A stretch of DNA of 64,000 nt from Alkalihalobacillus sp. LMS6 (GTDB lineage Bacteria; Bacillota; Bacilli; Bacillales; Bacillaceae_D), in assembly GCF_024362765.1 (NCBI RefSeq), contig NZ_CP093302.1, positions 2,975,564 through 3,039,563 on the forward strand, written 5' to 3'. A program made the position numbers and the translations under genes. Below, piece by piece: positions 26,863 to 35,396 of the stretch. Positions within the stretch are counted from its first letter, which is position 1. Every line of letters starts with the position of its first letter. Below the pieces are notes generated by a model. That model made no database searches and was not told the DNA's origin. It was given only the letters and a program-made list of their open reading frames with translations.

Positions 26863-26876
26863 TACCATATGTGGTA
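26863..26876. promoter_or_regulatory. NrdR-box-like palindrome 2
   Basis: TACCATATGTGGTA, an imperfect palindrome matching the NrdR box pattern, 38 bp upstream of the nrdI start. Spacing to box 1 is the 31-32 bp typical of paired NrdR sites, on which ATP/dATP-sensing NrdR represses ribonucleotide reductase operons. Confidence 0.7.
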
Positions 26877-26913
26877 TTAGATATATAGAACAATCTATTG
26901 GAGATGCTCACTA

Positions 26914-27306
26914 ATGAAAATATATTTTGATTCTAGAACTGGAAATGTCAAGCGTTTCACTCAAAAATTATCGTTTGACTGTGAACAGATTACAGAGTCG
27001 TTAGTCGTGGACGAGCCATTCATCCTTATTACGTACACGACAGGGTTTGGTGATTTGTCTCCTAAGACTCGTCATTTCTTAGAAACAAACCATAGATGGC
27101 TAGTAGGTGTGGCCGCGAGTGGAAATCGTATCTGGGGAGATCGATTTGCGAGAAGCGCCGACACAATTGCTAGCACGTACCACGTACCGATTCTTCATAA
27201 ATTTGAACTAAGTGGAACATCCACCGATGTTGCACACTTTACACAGGAGGCTCATTCCATTGACAACACTAACGCAAAACACAGTACCCAAGTGGGTTCA
27301 GCTTAA
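26914..27306 (+). CDS. nrdI: NrdI, class Ib ribonucleotide reductase flavodoxin
   Basis: Flavodoxin-like protein that supplies the oxidant for assembling the dimanganese-tyrosyl radical cofactor of NrdF. 130 residues; the FMN-binding loops are visible as YFDSRTGNVKRF near the N-terminus, ITYTTGFGDLSPKT and GVAASGNRIWGDRF. ATG start. Its last 47 bp overlap the start of nrdE, so its final codons also contain the nrdE ribosome-binding site. Confidence 0.95.
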   Translation: MKIYFDSRTGNVKRFTQKLSFDCEQITESLVVDEPFILITYTTGFGDLSPKTRHFLETNHRWLVGVAASGNRIWGDRFARSADTIASTYHVPILHKFELSGTSTDVAHFTQEAHSIDNTNAKHSTQVGSA

Positions 27307-29371
27307 CAACGAGCTCATGATTGCAAAAGACGGCTCTTATCAGTTTGATAAAGATAAAGAAGCCGTACATAGTTATTTTGTTGACCATGTTAATCAAAAT
27401 ACCGTGTTCTTTCATGATTTAGAAGAAAAAATGGAGTACCTCGTTGAAAATGATTACTACGAGGAAGAGCTTCTCGAGCTATATACGATGGAAGAAATTA
27501 AAGAAGTGATGAACGTTGCGTATAATAAAAAATTCCGCTTTCCTTCTTTTATGTCTGCCTTTAAATTTTATAATGACTATGCATTAAAAACGAACGATAA
27601 AAGCAAAATCTTGGAACGTTATGAAGACCGCGTTGCCATTGTTGCTCTCTTTTTTGGTAAAGGCGATGTCACGAAAGCCAAAGCCCTTGTTCGAGCGATG
27701 ATTTCTCAAGAGTTCCAACCTGCCACGCCAACATTTTTAAACGCAGGGCGTAAACGTCGTGGAGAGCTTGTTTCTTGTTTCTTATTAGAAGTAAATGACT
27801 CACTAAATGACATTAGCCGTGCTGTTGATATTTCCATGCAGCTATCAAAGCTTGGCGGTGGTGTTGCGCTAAACCTTTCTAAACTGCGTGCAAAAGGCGA
27901 AGCGATTAAAGATGTAGCCAACGCGACAAAAGGTGTTGTTGGCGTGATGAAGCTTTTAGATAATGCCTTCCGTTATGCGGATCAAATGGGACAGCGTCAA
28001 GGTTCAGGTGCAGCGTACCTCAACATTTTCCATGCGGATATTAACGATTTTCTTGATACGAGAAAAATCTCTGCGGATGAAGACGTTCGTGTGAAAACAC
28101 TCTCGATTGGTGTCGTCATCCCAGACAAATTTATCGAGCTTATGCGTGAAGACAAAGATGCTTATCTTTTCTACCCGCATACTGTTTACAAAGCGTACGG
28201 GATGCATCTTGATGAAATGAATATGGAAGAGATGTACGAAACGTTAGTGGATGATCCGCGTGTTCGAAAAGAGAAAATCAACCCGCGTCGTTTGTTCCAA
28301 AAGCTAGCAATCCTTCGTTCAGAATCTGGTTATCCTTATATCATGTTCGCAGATAATGTGAACAAAGCTCATGCGAACAATCACATTAGCAACGTGAAAT
28401 TCTCGAACCTTTGCTCTGAGATTTTACAGGCTTCTCAAGTATCTACCTACAACGATTACAATCAAGATGATGAAATCGGACTCGATATTTCTTGTAACCT
28501 TGGTTCCATTAATATTATGAACGTCATGAAAAATAAATCGCTCGAACAGACTGTTGCCCTCGCTACCGATGCTTTAACACGAGTATCCGAGTCAACGAAC
28601 ATTACAAACGCACCTGCTGTTCGCAATGCAAATGAAAAAATGAAATCAATCGGCCTTGGTGCGATGAATCTACATGGTTTTCTTGCAGAACAACATATTG
28701 CGTACGAAAGCCCTGAAGCACGTGATTTTGCCAATAGCTTCTTCATGGCAATGAACTATTATTCTATAAAACGTTCAGCAGAAATTGCCCGCGATCGTGG
28801 TGAAACGTATTACCGCTACGATGAGAGTACGTATGCAACTGGTGAATATTTCACCCAGTATGTGACGACTGATTTCACACCTGAATTTGATAAAGTTGCG
28901 GCATTATTTGAAGGTATGCACCTTCCAACAATGGAAGATTGGAAAGAACTACAAGCATTCGTAAGTGAGCACGGTCTTTATCATAGCTATCGCTTGGCCA
29001 TTGCTCCAACTGGTTCTATCTCGTACGTTCAGTCAGCAACGGCTAGCGTCATGCCGATTATGGAACGAATTGAAGAGCGTACGTACGGAAATTCAAAAAC
29101 GTATTATCCGATGCCTGGTTTAACGGCAAACAACTGGTTCTTCTTTAAAGAAGCATACGACATGGATATGTTCAACGTTGTGGATATGATTGGAACGATT
29201 CAGCAACATATCGACCAAGGAATTAGTTTTACGCTATTCTTAAAAGACACAATGACAACAAGAGATTTAAACCGCATTGATCTATACGCTCACCATAAAG
29301 GCGTCAAAACGATCTATTATGCGCGTACAAAAGACACGGGCCAAGATGACTGTCTCTCTTGCGTTGTCTAA
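27260..29371 (+). CDS. nrdE: Class Ib ribonucleoside-diphosphate reductase alpha subunit NrdE
   Basis: Catalytic subunit that reduces NDPs to dNDPs. About 703 residues, close in length and sequence to B. subtilis NrdE (PKWVQLNNE N-terminus; KEAVHSYFVDHVNQNTVFF; RRGELVSCFLLEVNDSLN; SNLCSEILQASQ; the C-terminal redox pair CLSC). Class Ib features, the missing ATP-cone and the NrdI/NrdF neighbours, agree. An open frame begins at 27212, but the real start is most likely TTG 27260, nine bases after AGGAGG. This leaves a 47-bp overlap with nrdI, suggesting translational coupling. Confidence 0.97.
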   Translation: MTTLTQNTVPKWVQLNNELMIAKDGSYQFDKDKEAVHSYFVDHVNQNTVFFHDLEEKMEYLVENDYYEEELLELYTMEEIKEVMNVAYNKKFRFPSFMSAFKFYNDYALKTNDKSKILERYEDRVAIVALFFGKGDVTKAKALVRAMISQEFQPATPTFLNAGRKRRGELVSCFLLEVNDSLNDISRAVDISMQLSKLGGGVALNLSKLRAKGEAIKDVANATKGVVGVMKLLDNAFRYADQMGQRQGSGAAYLNIFHADINDFLDTRKISADEDVRVKTLSIGVVIPDKFIELMREDKDAYLFYPHTVYKAYGMHLDEMNMEEMYETLVDDPRVRKEKINPRRLFQKLAILRSESGYPYIMFADNVNKAHANNHISNVKFSNLCSEILQASQVSTYNDYNQDDEIGLDISCNLGSINIMNVMKNKSLEQTVALATDALTRVSESTNITNAPAVRNANEKMKSIGLGAMNLHGFLAEQHIAYESPEARDFANSFFMAMNYYSIKRSAEIARDRGETYYRYDESTYATGEYFTQYVTTDFTPEFDKVAALFEGMHLPTMEDWKELQAFVSEHGLYHSYRLAIAPTGSISYVQSATASVMPIMERIEERTYGNSKTYYPMPGLTANNWFFFKEAYDMDMFNVVDMIGTIQQHIDQGISFTLFLKDTMTTRDLNRIDLYAHHKGVKTIYYARTKDTGQDDCLSCVV

Positions 29372-29407
29372 GTTTAATCGTGCAACAAGATAAAAGGAGA
29401 GTTTTTA

Positions 29408-30385
29408 ATGACACACGTTTATGACGCAGCCAACTGGTCGAAACACGAAGATGATTTTACACAAATGTTCTACAACCAAAACGTAAAACAATTTTGGCTT
29501 CCTGAAGAAGTCGCCTTAAATGGCGATCTTCTTACGTGGAAGTACTTGTCTGCTAATGAAAAAGATACGTATATGAAAGTATTAGCTGGACTAACCCTTT
29601 TAGATACAGAACAAGGAAACACCGGCATGCCGATCGTCGCAGAGCACGTTGAAGGACACCAGCGAAAAGCGGTTTTAAATTTCATGGCGATGATGGAAAA
29701 TGCTGTGCACGCAAAATCTTACTCCAACATCTTTATTACACTTGCAACGAGCGAGCAGATCAACGATGTTTTTGAATGGGTAAAAGAAAATCCGCGCCTT
29801 CAGAAAAAAGCTGATATGGTTGTATCCCTTTACAAAGGCATTCAAAAAGGAGACGACATTTCATTATTTAAAGCGATGGTCGCGTCTGTTTATTTAGAAA
29901 GCTTCTTATTTTACAGTGGCTTCTACTACCCTCTTTATTTTTATGGACAAGGGAAGCTTATGCAGAGCGGAGAAATCATTAATTTGATTCTACGTGATGA
30001 AGCCATTCACGGTGTATATGTCGGCTTACTTGCTCAAGAAATTTACAACAAACAAACAACCGAAAAACAAGCTGAGCTAAGAGAATTTTCACTAGATCTG
30101 CTTAAAGATCTCTATAAAAATGAGCTTACCTATACAGAAGAATTATATGATCCGGTTGGTTTATCCCATGATGTGAAGAAATTTATTCGTTATAATGCCA
30201 ATAAAGCACTCATGAATCTTGGGTTTGATCCGTATTTTGAAGATGAAGAGATTAATCCTATTGTATTAAATGGATTAAATACAAAAACAAAATCACATGA
30301 TTTCTTCTCTATGAAAGGGAACGGCTATAAAAAAGCGACCGTTGAACCTTTAAGAGATGATGATTTCTTTTTTGCAGAAAAATAA
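29408..30385 (+). CDS. nrdF: Class Ib ribonucleoside-diphosphate reductase beta subunit NrdF
   Basis: Radical-generating small subunit, 325 residues. Ferritin-like helical bundle with metal ligands in [25 protein letters not shown] (E-x2-H and the radical Tyr region) and [14 protein letters not shown] (E-x2-H). AAAGGAGAG precedes the ATG, 36 bp after nrdE. The last gene of nrdI-nrdE-nrdF; a partly paired hairpin region with a T-run follows at 30412-30460. Confidence 0.97.
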   Translation: MTHVYDAANWSKHEDDFTQMFYNQNVKQFWLPEEVALNGDLLTWKYLSANEKDTYMKVLAGLTLLDTEQGNTGMPIVAEHVEGHQRKAVLNFMAMMENAVHAKSYSNIFITLATSEQINDVFEWVKENPRLQKKADMVVSLYKGIQKGDDISLFKAMVASVYLESFLFYSGFYYPLYFYGQGKLMQSGEIINLILRDEAIHGVYVGLLAQEIYNKQTTEKQAELREFSLDLLKDLYKNELTYTEELYDPVGLSHDVKKFIRYNANKALMNLGFDPYFEDEEINPIVLNGLNTKTKSHDFFSMKGNGYKKATVEPLRDDDFFFAEK

Positions 30386-30411
30386 AAGTAGCGAACGAAT
30401 ACTCAAGAAAG

Positions 30412-30460
30412 AAGTGCGACAGGTGGTACTTGTAAAAGCCCCCCTCGTTCGCACTTTTTT
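30412..30460 (+). terminator. Probable terminator after nrdF
   Basis: AAGTGCGA (30412-30419) pairs with TCGCACTT (30449-30456), followed by T4 more. The loop is long (29 nt), and GCGAAC upstream at about 30391 offers an alternative pairing with GTTCGC, so the structure is less certain than a compact hairpin. Confidence 0.55.
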
Positions 30461-30560
30461 ACTGCTATACCCTATAGCTACACCTCTTTTTTGCTTGCGT
30501 CTGTACAAGCCCTATACGATAATAGAGAGGTTAAGCGTTTTGAACAAGGAGGTACGAAAC

Positions 30561-31187
30561 ATGGGCAAAATGGATGAAATGATTGTTGTAGCACCAAGAA
30601 AACACGTTTTTCATGATGAATCACTCACCTTTCAAGGTGTTGTAAGCAATCACGAGCGCGTTGCAACGATCATGAATCGTATTAATCGCCATTTTAGTGA
30701 GATGAGACGAGGCAATGCAGAAGAAGATGAGACCTATAAACAACCTATTCCTTACGTGGTAATCCGTAAAGGGAATGACATTTACGCATATGAACGATTA
30801 AAGGGCGGCGGCGAATCCAGATTACATCAGAAGCTATCAATTGGTTTTGGCGGACATATGAACGCAACCTCTTCTTCTGACTTTAAAGAGATGCTCGAGA
30901 CCAACACGGAGCGAGAACTTCATGAAGAATTAAACTTTGATCCTTCCTTTATTAAAGGCACGAAAACAATCGGCCTCATTAACGACGATGAAAACGATGT
31001 CGGTCGTGTTCATATTGGCATCTTGTCGGTTTTAGATTTAGCTGAGGAAGCAACGGTAACGGTAAAAGAAACAAACCAACTTTCTGGAATGTGGTTGTCT
31101 GTTCACCAATTGAGTGAAACAGAAACGTTTGAACGCTTAGAAACATGGTCGCAATTCGTTATTGATATTTTAAAAAAAGCTTCATGA
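30561..31187 (+). CDS. NUDIX-domain hydrolase (MutT-family predicted phosphoesterase, COG4112-like)
   Basis: 208 residues. The Nudix box is visible as GFGGHMN, an expanded spacer, then ERELHEELNF (the RExxEE core). Substrate unknown. An in-frame extension reaches back into nrdF (30357), but ATG 30561 follows AAGGAGGT seven bases upstream and is clearly the start. The N-terminal segment MIVVAPRKHVF is typical of this COG4112-like group. It follows nrdF by about 175 bp and may be transcribed alone. Confidence 0.85.
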   Translation: MGKMDEMIVVAPRKHVFHDESLTFQGVVSNHERVATIMNRINRHFSEMRRGNAEEDETYKQPIPYVVIRKGNDIYAYERLKGGGESRLHQKLSIGFGGHMNATSSSDFKEMLETNTERELHEELNFDPSFIKGTKTIGLINDDENDVGRVHIGILSVLDLAEEATVTVKETNQLSGMWLSVHQLSETETFERLETWSQFVIDILKKAS

Positions 31188-31209
31188 TTGTACAATCATG
31201 AAGTCTTTT
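31180..31209 (+). terminator. Intrinsic terminator after NUDIX gene
   Basis: Perfect 24-bp palindrome with arms CTTCATGATTGT / ACAATCATGAAG, then TCTTTTTC. It embeds the TGA stop codon. Confidence 0.88.
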
Positions 31210-31296
31210 TCTATAGATACTAACCGTACAAAAGACGGATTCCTTGTCATGGGTAAATGGATTTGGTACATTCAAACAAACTAAGGGGGCATACAC

Positions 31297-31488
31297 ATGA
31301 AAACCGTGAAAGAATTGGAACAGGAGCTAGCTGAGTTAAAAAGCGATTTTGTTCGTCTACAGGGCGATGTAGAAAAAATTGAATCGACAGGCGGAAATGT
31401 GGCCAAGGCAATGGAGCAACTTGATTCCCTCGAAGCCGAAATTGCTAACGTGCGAGGTCAACTTCGCGAAGCACTAACAGAAAAGTAA
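31297..31488 (+). CDS. Small coiled-coil protein
   Basis: 63 residues, almost entirely heptad-patterned Leu/Ile/Val with Glu/Lys/Gln (LEQELAELKSDFVRLQGDVEKIE, then LDSLEAEIANVRGQL), so a two-helix coiled coil is likely. The general layout resembles small SE1561-type Firmicutes proteins, but I cannot confirm the family. A strong GGGGGC ribosome-binding region precedes the ATG and a clean terminator follows, which supports a real monocistronic gene. Function unknown. Confidence 0.75.
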   Translation: MKTVKELEQELAELKSDFVRLQGDVEKIESTGGNVAKAMEQLDSLEAEIANVRGQLREALTEK

Positions 31489-31513
31489 ATTCAACTACAA
31501 TTAAGATGTAAGG

Positions 31514-31544
31514 AGCAAAGAGTTTTCACTCTTTGCTTTTTTTC
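31514..31544 (+). terminator. Intrinsic terminator
   Basis: Stem AGCAAAGAG / CTCTTTGCT with loop TTTTCA, followed by seven T, downstream of the small coiled-coil gene. Confidence 0.92.
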
Positions 31545-31605
31545 ATGCACTCGCCCCTTTATGCATACCTTTAATAGTATCAACGATTAACGATAGGAGG
31601 TTCCT

Positions 31606-32898
31606 ATGCAAATTCACGTTATTCAACAAGGTGAATCCCTTTACGGTATTGCACAAGCTTACAATCTTGCGCCAGAGGAAATTATTAACGCTAATGAGTT
31701 AGATGCACCAAACGCGTTAGTCATTGAACAAACGTTGGTTATCCCCATTGAAGGTAGATATTACTTTGTTCAATCTGGTGATACCTTATCGATTCTTGCT
31801 GCACGCTACGGCGTATCGGTTGAGCAAATCATCCAAATTAACCAACTCAATCCCAATCAACCCCTTTTGCCCGGTCAAAGGCTTTACTTTCCGCCCGTAC
31901 CAAAAGTCGAGATTGAAAGTAACGCTTATATCGAGCCAATCAACAATAATTTGACCGACGCCCTTATCGAAGAAGCTCGGAAGCATTCCTCTTCCCTGAC
32001 TTATTTAGCCCCTTTTAGCTATCAAATTAATCGTGATGGAACACTCGGTGAGCTTACGCTTGGTCCGTTACCCGATATTGCAGCAGCAGACGGGGCATCG
32101 CTAATGATGGTCATAACCAATTTAGAAGAAGGGGCTTTTAGTGGAGAGCTCGGTCAAGCTGTTCTTGAAGATGAAGCACTTCAGGATGAGCTACTTCGTT
32201 CCATCATTGCTGAAGCAAATCGTGTCGGTCGGTTTTCCGATGTTCATTTTGATTTTGAATTTTTGCCGCCAACCATGCGCGAGCCGTACAATCAATTTTT
32301 ACGAAAAGCTGTGGAACAACTCCATCCACAAGGACTTCTAGTTTCAACAGCGCTTGCTCCTAAAACGAGTGCCGAGCAGTCTGGTCAATGGTACGAAGCG
32401 CATGATTATCGCGCACATGGCGAGATTGTCGATTTTGTTGTGCTGATGACGTACGAGTGGGGCTATTCTGGAGGACCTCCCTTAGCCGTTTCACCGATTG
32501 GACCCGTTACCGATGTCGTTGAATATGCGTTATCTGAGATGCCTTCAGAGAAGATTATGCTCGGTCAAAATCTCTATGGCTATGATTGGACACTTCCATT
32601 TGAACCTGGCGGCGACTATGCAAGAGCGGTTAGCCCTCAACAAGCCATTACGCTAGCTAGAGAAAATAATGCCGCTATTCAATATGATGAAGAAGCGCAA
32701 GCACCCTTCTTTTTTTATATTGATGAGTCAGGCGCAACCCATGAAGTCTGGTTTGAAGATGCCCGATCCATTAACGCAAAGTTTTCCCTCATCCGAACTT
32801 ATCAATTAAGGGGGATTAGTTATTGGAAACTCGGCTTAGCGTTTCCACAGAACTGGCTTTTGTTGAATGACCAATTTACCATTCGGAAGCGTGCTTAA
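31606..32898 (+). CDS. LysM-GH18 spore cortex-lytic/germination glycosidase (YaaH/SleL-like)
   Basis: 430 residues: two N-terminal LysM domains (residues 2-47 with the IQQGESLYGIAQAYN start, and 51-97 with YYFVQSGDTLSILAARYGV) that bind peptidoglycan. They are followed by a GH18 barrel from about 105 to 425. The catalytic loop reads VHFDFEFLPPT with the acid Glu. No signal peptide, as in YaaH/SleL proteins that are packaged in the spore coat. These are N-acetylglucosaminidases acting on cortex fragments at germination. GATAGGAGG precedes the ATG, and a terminator follows. Confidence 0.92.
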   Translation: MQIHVIQQGESLYGIAQAYNLAPEEIINANELDAPNALVIEQTLVIPIEGRYYFVQSGDTLSILAARYGVSVEQIIQINQLNPNQPLLPGQRLYFPPVPKVEIESNAYIEPINNNLTDALIEEARKHSSSLTYLAPFSYQINRDGTLGELTLGPLPDIAAADGASLMMVITNLEEGAFSGELGQAVLEDEALQDELLRSIIAEANRVGRFSDVHFDFEFLPPTMREPYNQFLRKAVEQLHPQGLLVSTALAPKTSAEQSGQWYEAHDYRAHGEIVDFVVLMTYEWGYSGGPPLAVSPIGPVTDVVEYALSEMPSEKIMLGQNLYGYDWTLPFEPGGDYARAVSPQQAITLARENNAAIQYDEEAQAPFFFYIDESGATHEVWFEDARSINAKFSLIRTYQLRGISYWKLGLAFPQNWLLLNDQFTIRKRA

Positions 32899-32928
32899 CT
32901 CCCCTTACAATAAAAAGGGGAGCTTTTT
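32899..32928 (+). terminator. Intrinsic terminator
   Basis: CTCCCCTT / AAGGGGAG stem (32899-32906 and 32915-32922) followed by CTTTTTC, after the LysM-GH18 gene. Confidence 0.88.
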
Positions 32929-32988
32929 CGTTTCATTTCGCTTAAATCGGGAATCCAAAAAGAATAAAATATGAAGTAGGTGATTTGA

Positions 32989-33741
32989 ATGAAAGACACT
33001 GCTGTCATTACTGGAGCTGCTTCTGGAATCGGCTTAGCAACAGCTCACTTGTTCATTAAGCATCATATCCCAGTGGCATTAATTGATATGGATGGAGAAG
33101 CGCTAGAAAAGCTGAAACAGCAATACCCCGAACACACGATTCAGATTTTTCAAGGTAACGTTGCGAATAAAGAGGAAATGAAGCGTATTTTCAAAGACCT
33201 TTCATCCTCTGTATCTACAATCTCGACCCTGTTTGCCAATGCCGGCATAAATGGAAAAGTCACGTCAATTGAAGCTTTTGATCCAGACGATTGGGATAAA
33301 ACCATCCATACAAATTTGCGAGGTACATTTTTAACAGTTAAATATGCCATTCCCTTTATGAAGAAACATGGTGGAAGTATTGTGTTGACAAGTTCCGTAA
33401 ACGGCACTAGAACGTTTTCAAATATTGGCATGTCTGCCTATAGCGCGTCAAAGGCCGGAATCGTCGCCTTTGGGAAGATGGCCGCACTAGAGCTGTCTCA
33501 TTACCACATACGCGTTAATACAATTCTACCAGGAGCTATAAAGACAAACATTGACGAGCGCACTTATCGAGAGGACACTGAGCTCGAGAGCCTTTCCTTT
33601 CATAAAAAAGTAGACTCGTTCCCTACTTCTGCTGCCGATCCAATTGAAATTGCTCAAACCGTCTACTTCCTTTCAACCAATGAAGCAAAACATATAAGCG
33701 GTACGGAGATTGTTATTGATGCTGGACAAACCCTTTTATAG
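32989..33741 (+). CDS. Short-chain dehydrogenase/reductase (SDR)
   Basis: Classical SDR, 250 residues. Cofactor motif TGAASGIG (residues 8-15) with an acidic residue at the end of beta-2 (LIDMDG), suggesting NAD(H) preference. The NAG motif is NAGINGK, the catalytic Ser lies in VLTSSVNGT, and the active-site YSASK is followed by LPGAIKTNI and the C-terminal ISGTEIVIDAGQTLL. Substrate unknown. It is monocistronic, with the convergent microprotein gene downstream. Confidence 0.93.
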   Translation: MKDTAVITGAASGIGLATAHLFIKHHIPVALIDMDGEALEKLKQQYPEHTIQIFQGNVANKEEMKRIFKDLSSSVSTISTLFANAGINGKVTSIEAFDPDDWDKTIHTNLRGTFLTVKYAIPFMKKHGGSIVLTSSVNGTRTFSNIGMSAYSASKAGIVAFGKMAALELSHYHIRVNTILPGAIKTNIDERTYREDTELESLSFHKKVDSFPTSAADPIEIAQTVYFLSTNEAKHISGTEIVIDAGQTLL

Positions 33742-33744
33742 CGA

Positions 33745-33770
33745 AAAAGCAACACATCTAGATGTGTTGC
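33745..33770 (-). terminator. Terminator hairpin, minus-strand oriented
   Basis: Perfect 22-bp palindrome, arms GCAACACATCT / AGATGTGTTGC. Read on the minus strand it is followed by TTTTTC, fitting the end of the minus-strand microprotein gene. On the plus strand there is no T-run after the stem. Confidence 0.8.
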
Positions 33771-33778
33771 CTCGTCTA

Positions 33779-33880
33779 CTAGCGTATAATGAGCATGACT
33801 AAGACAATTAACCCTAACCACATTGGAATACTTAATAAAACACCCCAACACAAACCCACCAAAAAACGTGTACTATACAT
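33779..33880 (-). CDS. 33-residue single-pass membrane microprotein
   Basis: Not in usual ORF sizes but well supported. ATG at 33880 has GAGGGA seven bases upstream, and 33 codons end in TAG at 33779. A minus-strand terminator hairpin starts nine bases after the stop. The product begins MYSTRFLVGLCWGVLLSIPM and continues WLGLIVLVMLIIR: a short polar start, a continuous hydrophobic stretch of about 25 residues and a C-terminal Arg. That is the profile of small regulatory or stress-type membrane peptides. I do not recognise a family. A second bidirectional hairpin (33931-33953) lies just upstream and may attenuate its transcript. Confidence 0.65.
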   Translation of the reverse strand: MYSTRFLVGLCWGVLLSIPMWLGLIVLVMLIIR

Positions 33881-34248
33881 AACAGAATCCCTCATTTGGA
33901 TTTGTTTTCTTCTAGCTTTGACGAAAAAAGGACCGTTCATGCAATCAACGGTCTTTTTCTATAGTGTATGTATACATTTAAAAGGTTGAACCAATCGGGT
34001 TCATTCATATTATAAAAAAATTAATAAAAAAAGGTTTGGTTCTTATACAAACGGGGAAAAGTATGAATACATTCGGACGTTCGATAAATATACAAAAAGA
34101 GACAAGGTATATCCCCGCCTCTTTTAACGAATTTGTCTAACGCATAAATGTTTTATCGAATTGTAACGAATTATTTGTCTATCCCTATCATATGAGAGAC
34201 TTATCTACAAGTCAACCCTTAAGATTCGACAAACCTATCATTTATACC
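33881..34248. promoter_or_regulatory. Intergenic region between microprotein and NYN gene
   Basis: About 370 bp. It contains a GACCGTT/AACGGTC hairpin (33931-33953) with T-runs on both strands. A small TGAACC/GGTTCA hairpin lies near 33988-34004, and a minus-strand TATAAT at 34009-34014. An imperfect GAG...CTC hairpin flanked by A- and T-runs (34095-34125) could terminate transcription of the minus-strand NYN gene. No further gene is supported. Confidence 0.45.
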
Positions 34249-35082
34249 TTACGTTTTAGATAAGGGCGCTAACCAATTGCGCCCTTCTTCTGTTAACGCA
34301 ATACTCGGTTTGACATCTCCGTTTTTTAACTCTTTATTCTCTGACCCAATTAATTTCTCCACTTTTAATAAATCAATCAGCTCACTTGCTGAATTTGCTG
34401 GAATTCCAAACTTCACTGAAAACTGATTTCTAAGCCACGGAGCCCCTAAATACAATTCATTTTCCGTTCCAAACCGATCTTCCCAATCATCAATAAAGCG
34501 TAATGCATCCATTTTATACGATTCTAAATGATATTCTTTCACTTCTAAATGTAAAAATTCTCTTAAATCCTCACTGTAATGAGAGTAATTTGTAATATCA
34601 GTATGCTTAGGTGCCGCTTCTGATAAATAATAAAGTTCAACACGTTTTCCTTTATACATTAAACGGCTCATAATTGGAACCATATCGCTATCCGCGGTAA
34701 CGAAGACATAGCAGGAAATATTTTCATCTTTATACGTCATTTCAATCGCATCGATACATAGTTCAATATCAGAAGAGTTCTTTCGTGAATCTCCTTCTTT
34801 ATCATTAGAATACACATGTCTGATTTGAACACGTTGCTTTTGTAAATCCGTTAAGCTCGAACGAATTCGCTGGAAATCTGCATAGGCACGAAATGTTCGA
34901 ACTTGATCCTGTCCATACCGGTTCCATAACGAATAGAATAGATTCTTTTCTTCACTCTCATGATTAGGATTATGATTGTACCGATTCATCAATGTCCAAT
35001 ACACGTTGTCATAATCAACAAAGATGGCAATGTTATCATGGTCCCCTGTTTTAAACGCGCTGTCTCTCTGTGCTCTACTCAT
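34249..35082 (-). CDS. NYN-domain (PIN-like) putative ribonuclease
   Basis: 277 residues. The NYN/LabA-type PIN-like fold shows its acidic metal-binding residues in AIFVDYDNVYW (start), SSDIELCIDAIEMTY (middle) and YVFVTADSDMVPIM. The C-terminal 90 residues look like a winged-helix/OST-HTH-type domain (LRNQFSVKFGIPANSASELIDLLK). Such proteins cut RNA, but the target here is unknown. A GTG at 35094 exists, yet ATG 35082 has AAAGGTGG eight bases upstream. Confidence 0.88.
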   Translation of the reverse strand: MSRAQRDSAFKTGDHDNIAIFVDYDNVYWTLMNRYNHNPNHESEEKNLFYSLWNRYGQDQVRTFRAYADFQRIRSSLTDLQKQRVQIRHVYSNDKEGDSRKNSSDIELCIDAIEMTYKDENISCYVFVTADSDMVPIMSRLMYKGKRVELYYLSEAAPKHTDITNYSHYSEDLREFLHLEVKEYHLESYKMDALRFIDDWEDRFGTENELYLGAPWLRNQFSVKFGIPANSASELIDLLKVEKLIGSENKELKNGDVKPSIALTEEGRNWLAPLSKT

Positions 35083-35319
35083 TCTACTAACCACCTTTTA
35101 ACGATCGTACGTTGCCCTCAAAAAGTGGTCTTCCTCCTATTCATTTCCATGAGGCACATGGCTTGTCACGAATATGCTCGATTTCTATTTTAGAATAACC
35201 TAAGTGTACGATAAAATTTAAACCTTGCATATATGAATTTCGATATTTTACATTGGGCAAATAAACCCGCTCTTTTCCAAAAAAACAGGAAAATATTCTT
35301 ATTTGTATGAAAATATCAA

Positions 35320-35349
35320 TTGACACCCGAAGTGTATGATGCATATAAT
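35320..35349 (+). promoter_or_regulatory. Sigma-A type promoter of GntR/ABC operon
   Basis: TTGACA (35320-35325), 18-bp spacer, TATAAT (35344-35349), 48 bp before the first gene. Both elements are perfect consensus, the clearest vegetative promoter in the window. Confidence 0.85.
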
Positions 35350-35383
35350 ACACTCATAAAGTGTATGAACTACTTAATACATA
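35331..35383. promoter_or_regulatory. Two GntR (YtrA-type) operator-like inverted repeats
   Basis: AGTGTAT-N10-ATACACT at 35331-35354 lies across the -10 region. A second copy AGTGTAT-N10-ATACATA at 35360-35383 lies over the transcript start region, 29 bp downstream. Both have identical spacing. They sit upstream of an operon that encodes a YtrA-like GntR regulator, so autorepression is likely. Confidence 0.75.
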
Positions 35384-35396
35384 CAGGGGGAATTTT

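Noticed and set aside
33789-33989. 66-codon plus-strand ORF
   Set aside because: No SD before its ATG, crosses two hairpins, and is antisense to the better-supported membrane microprotein.
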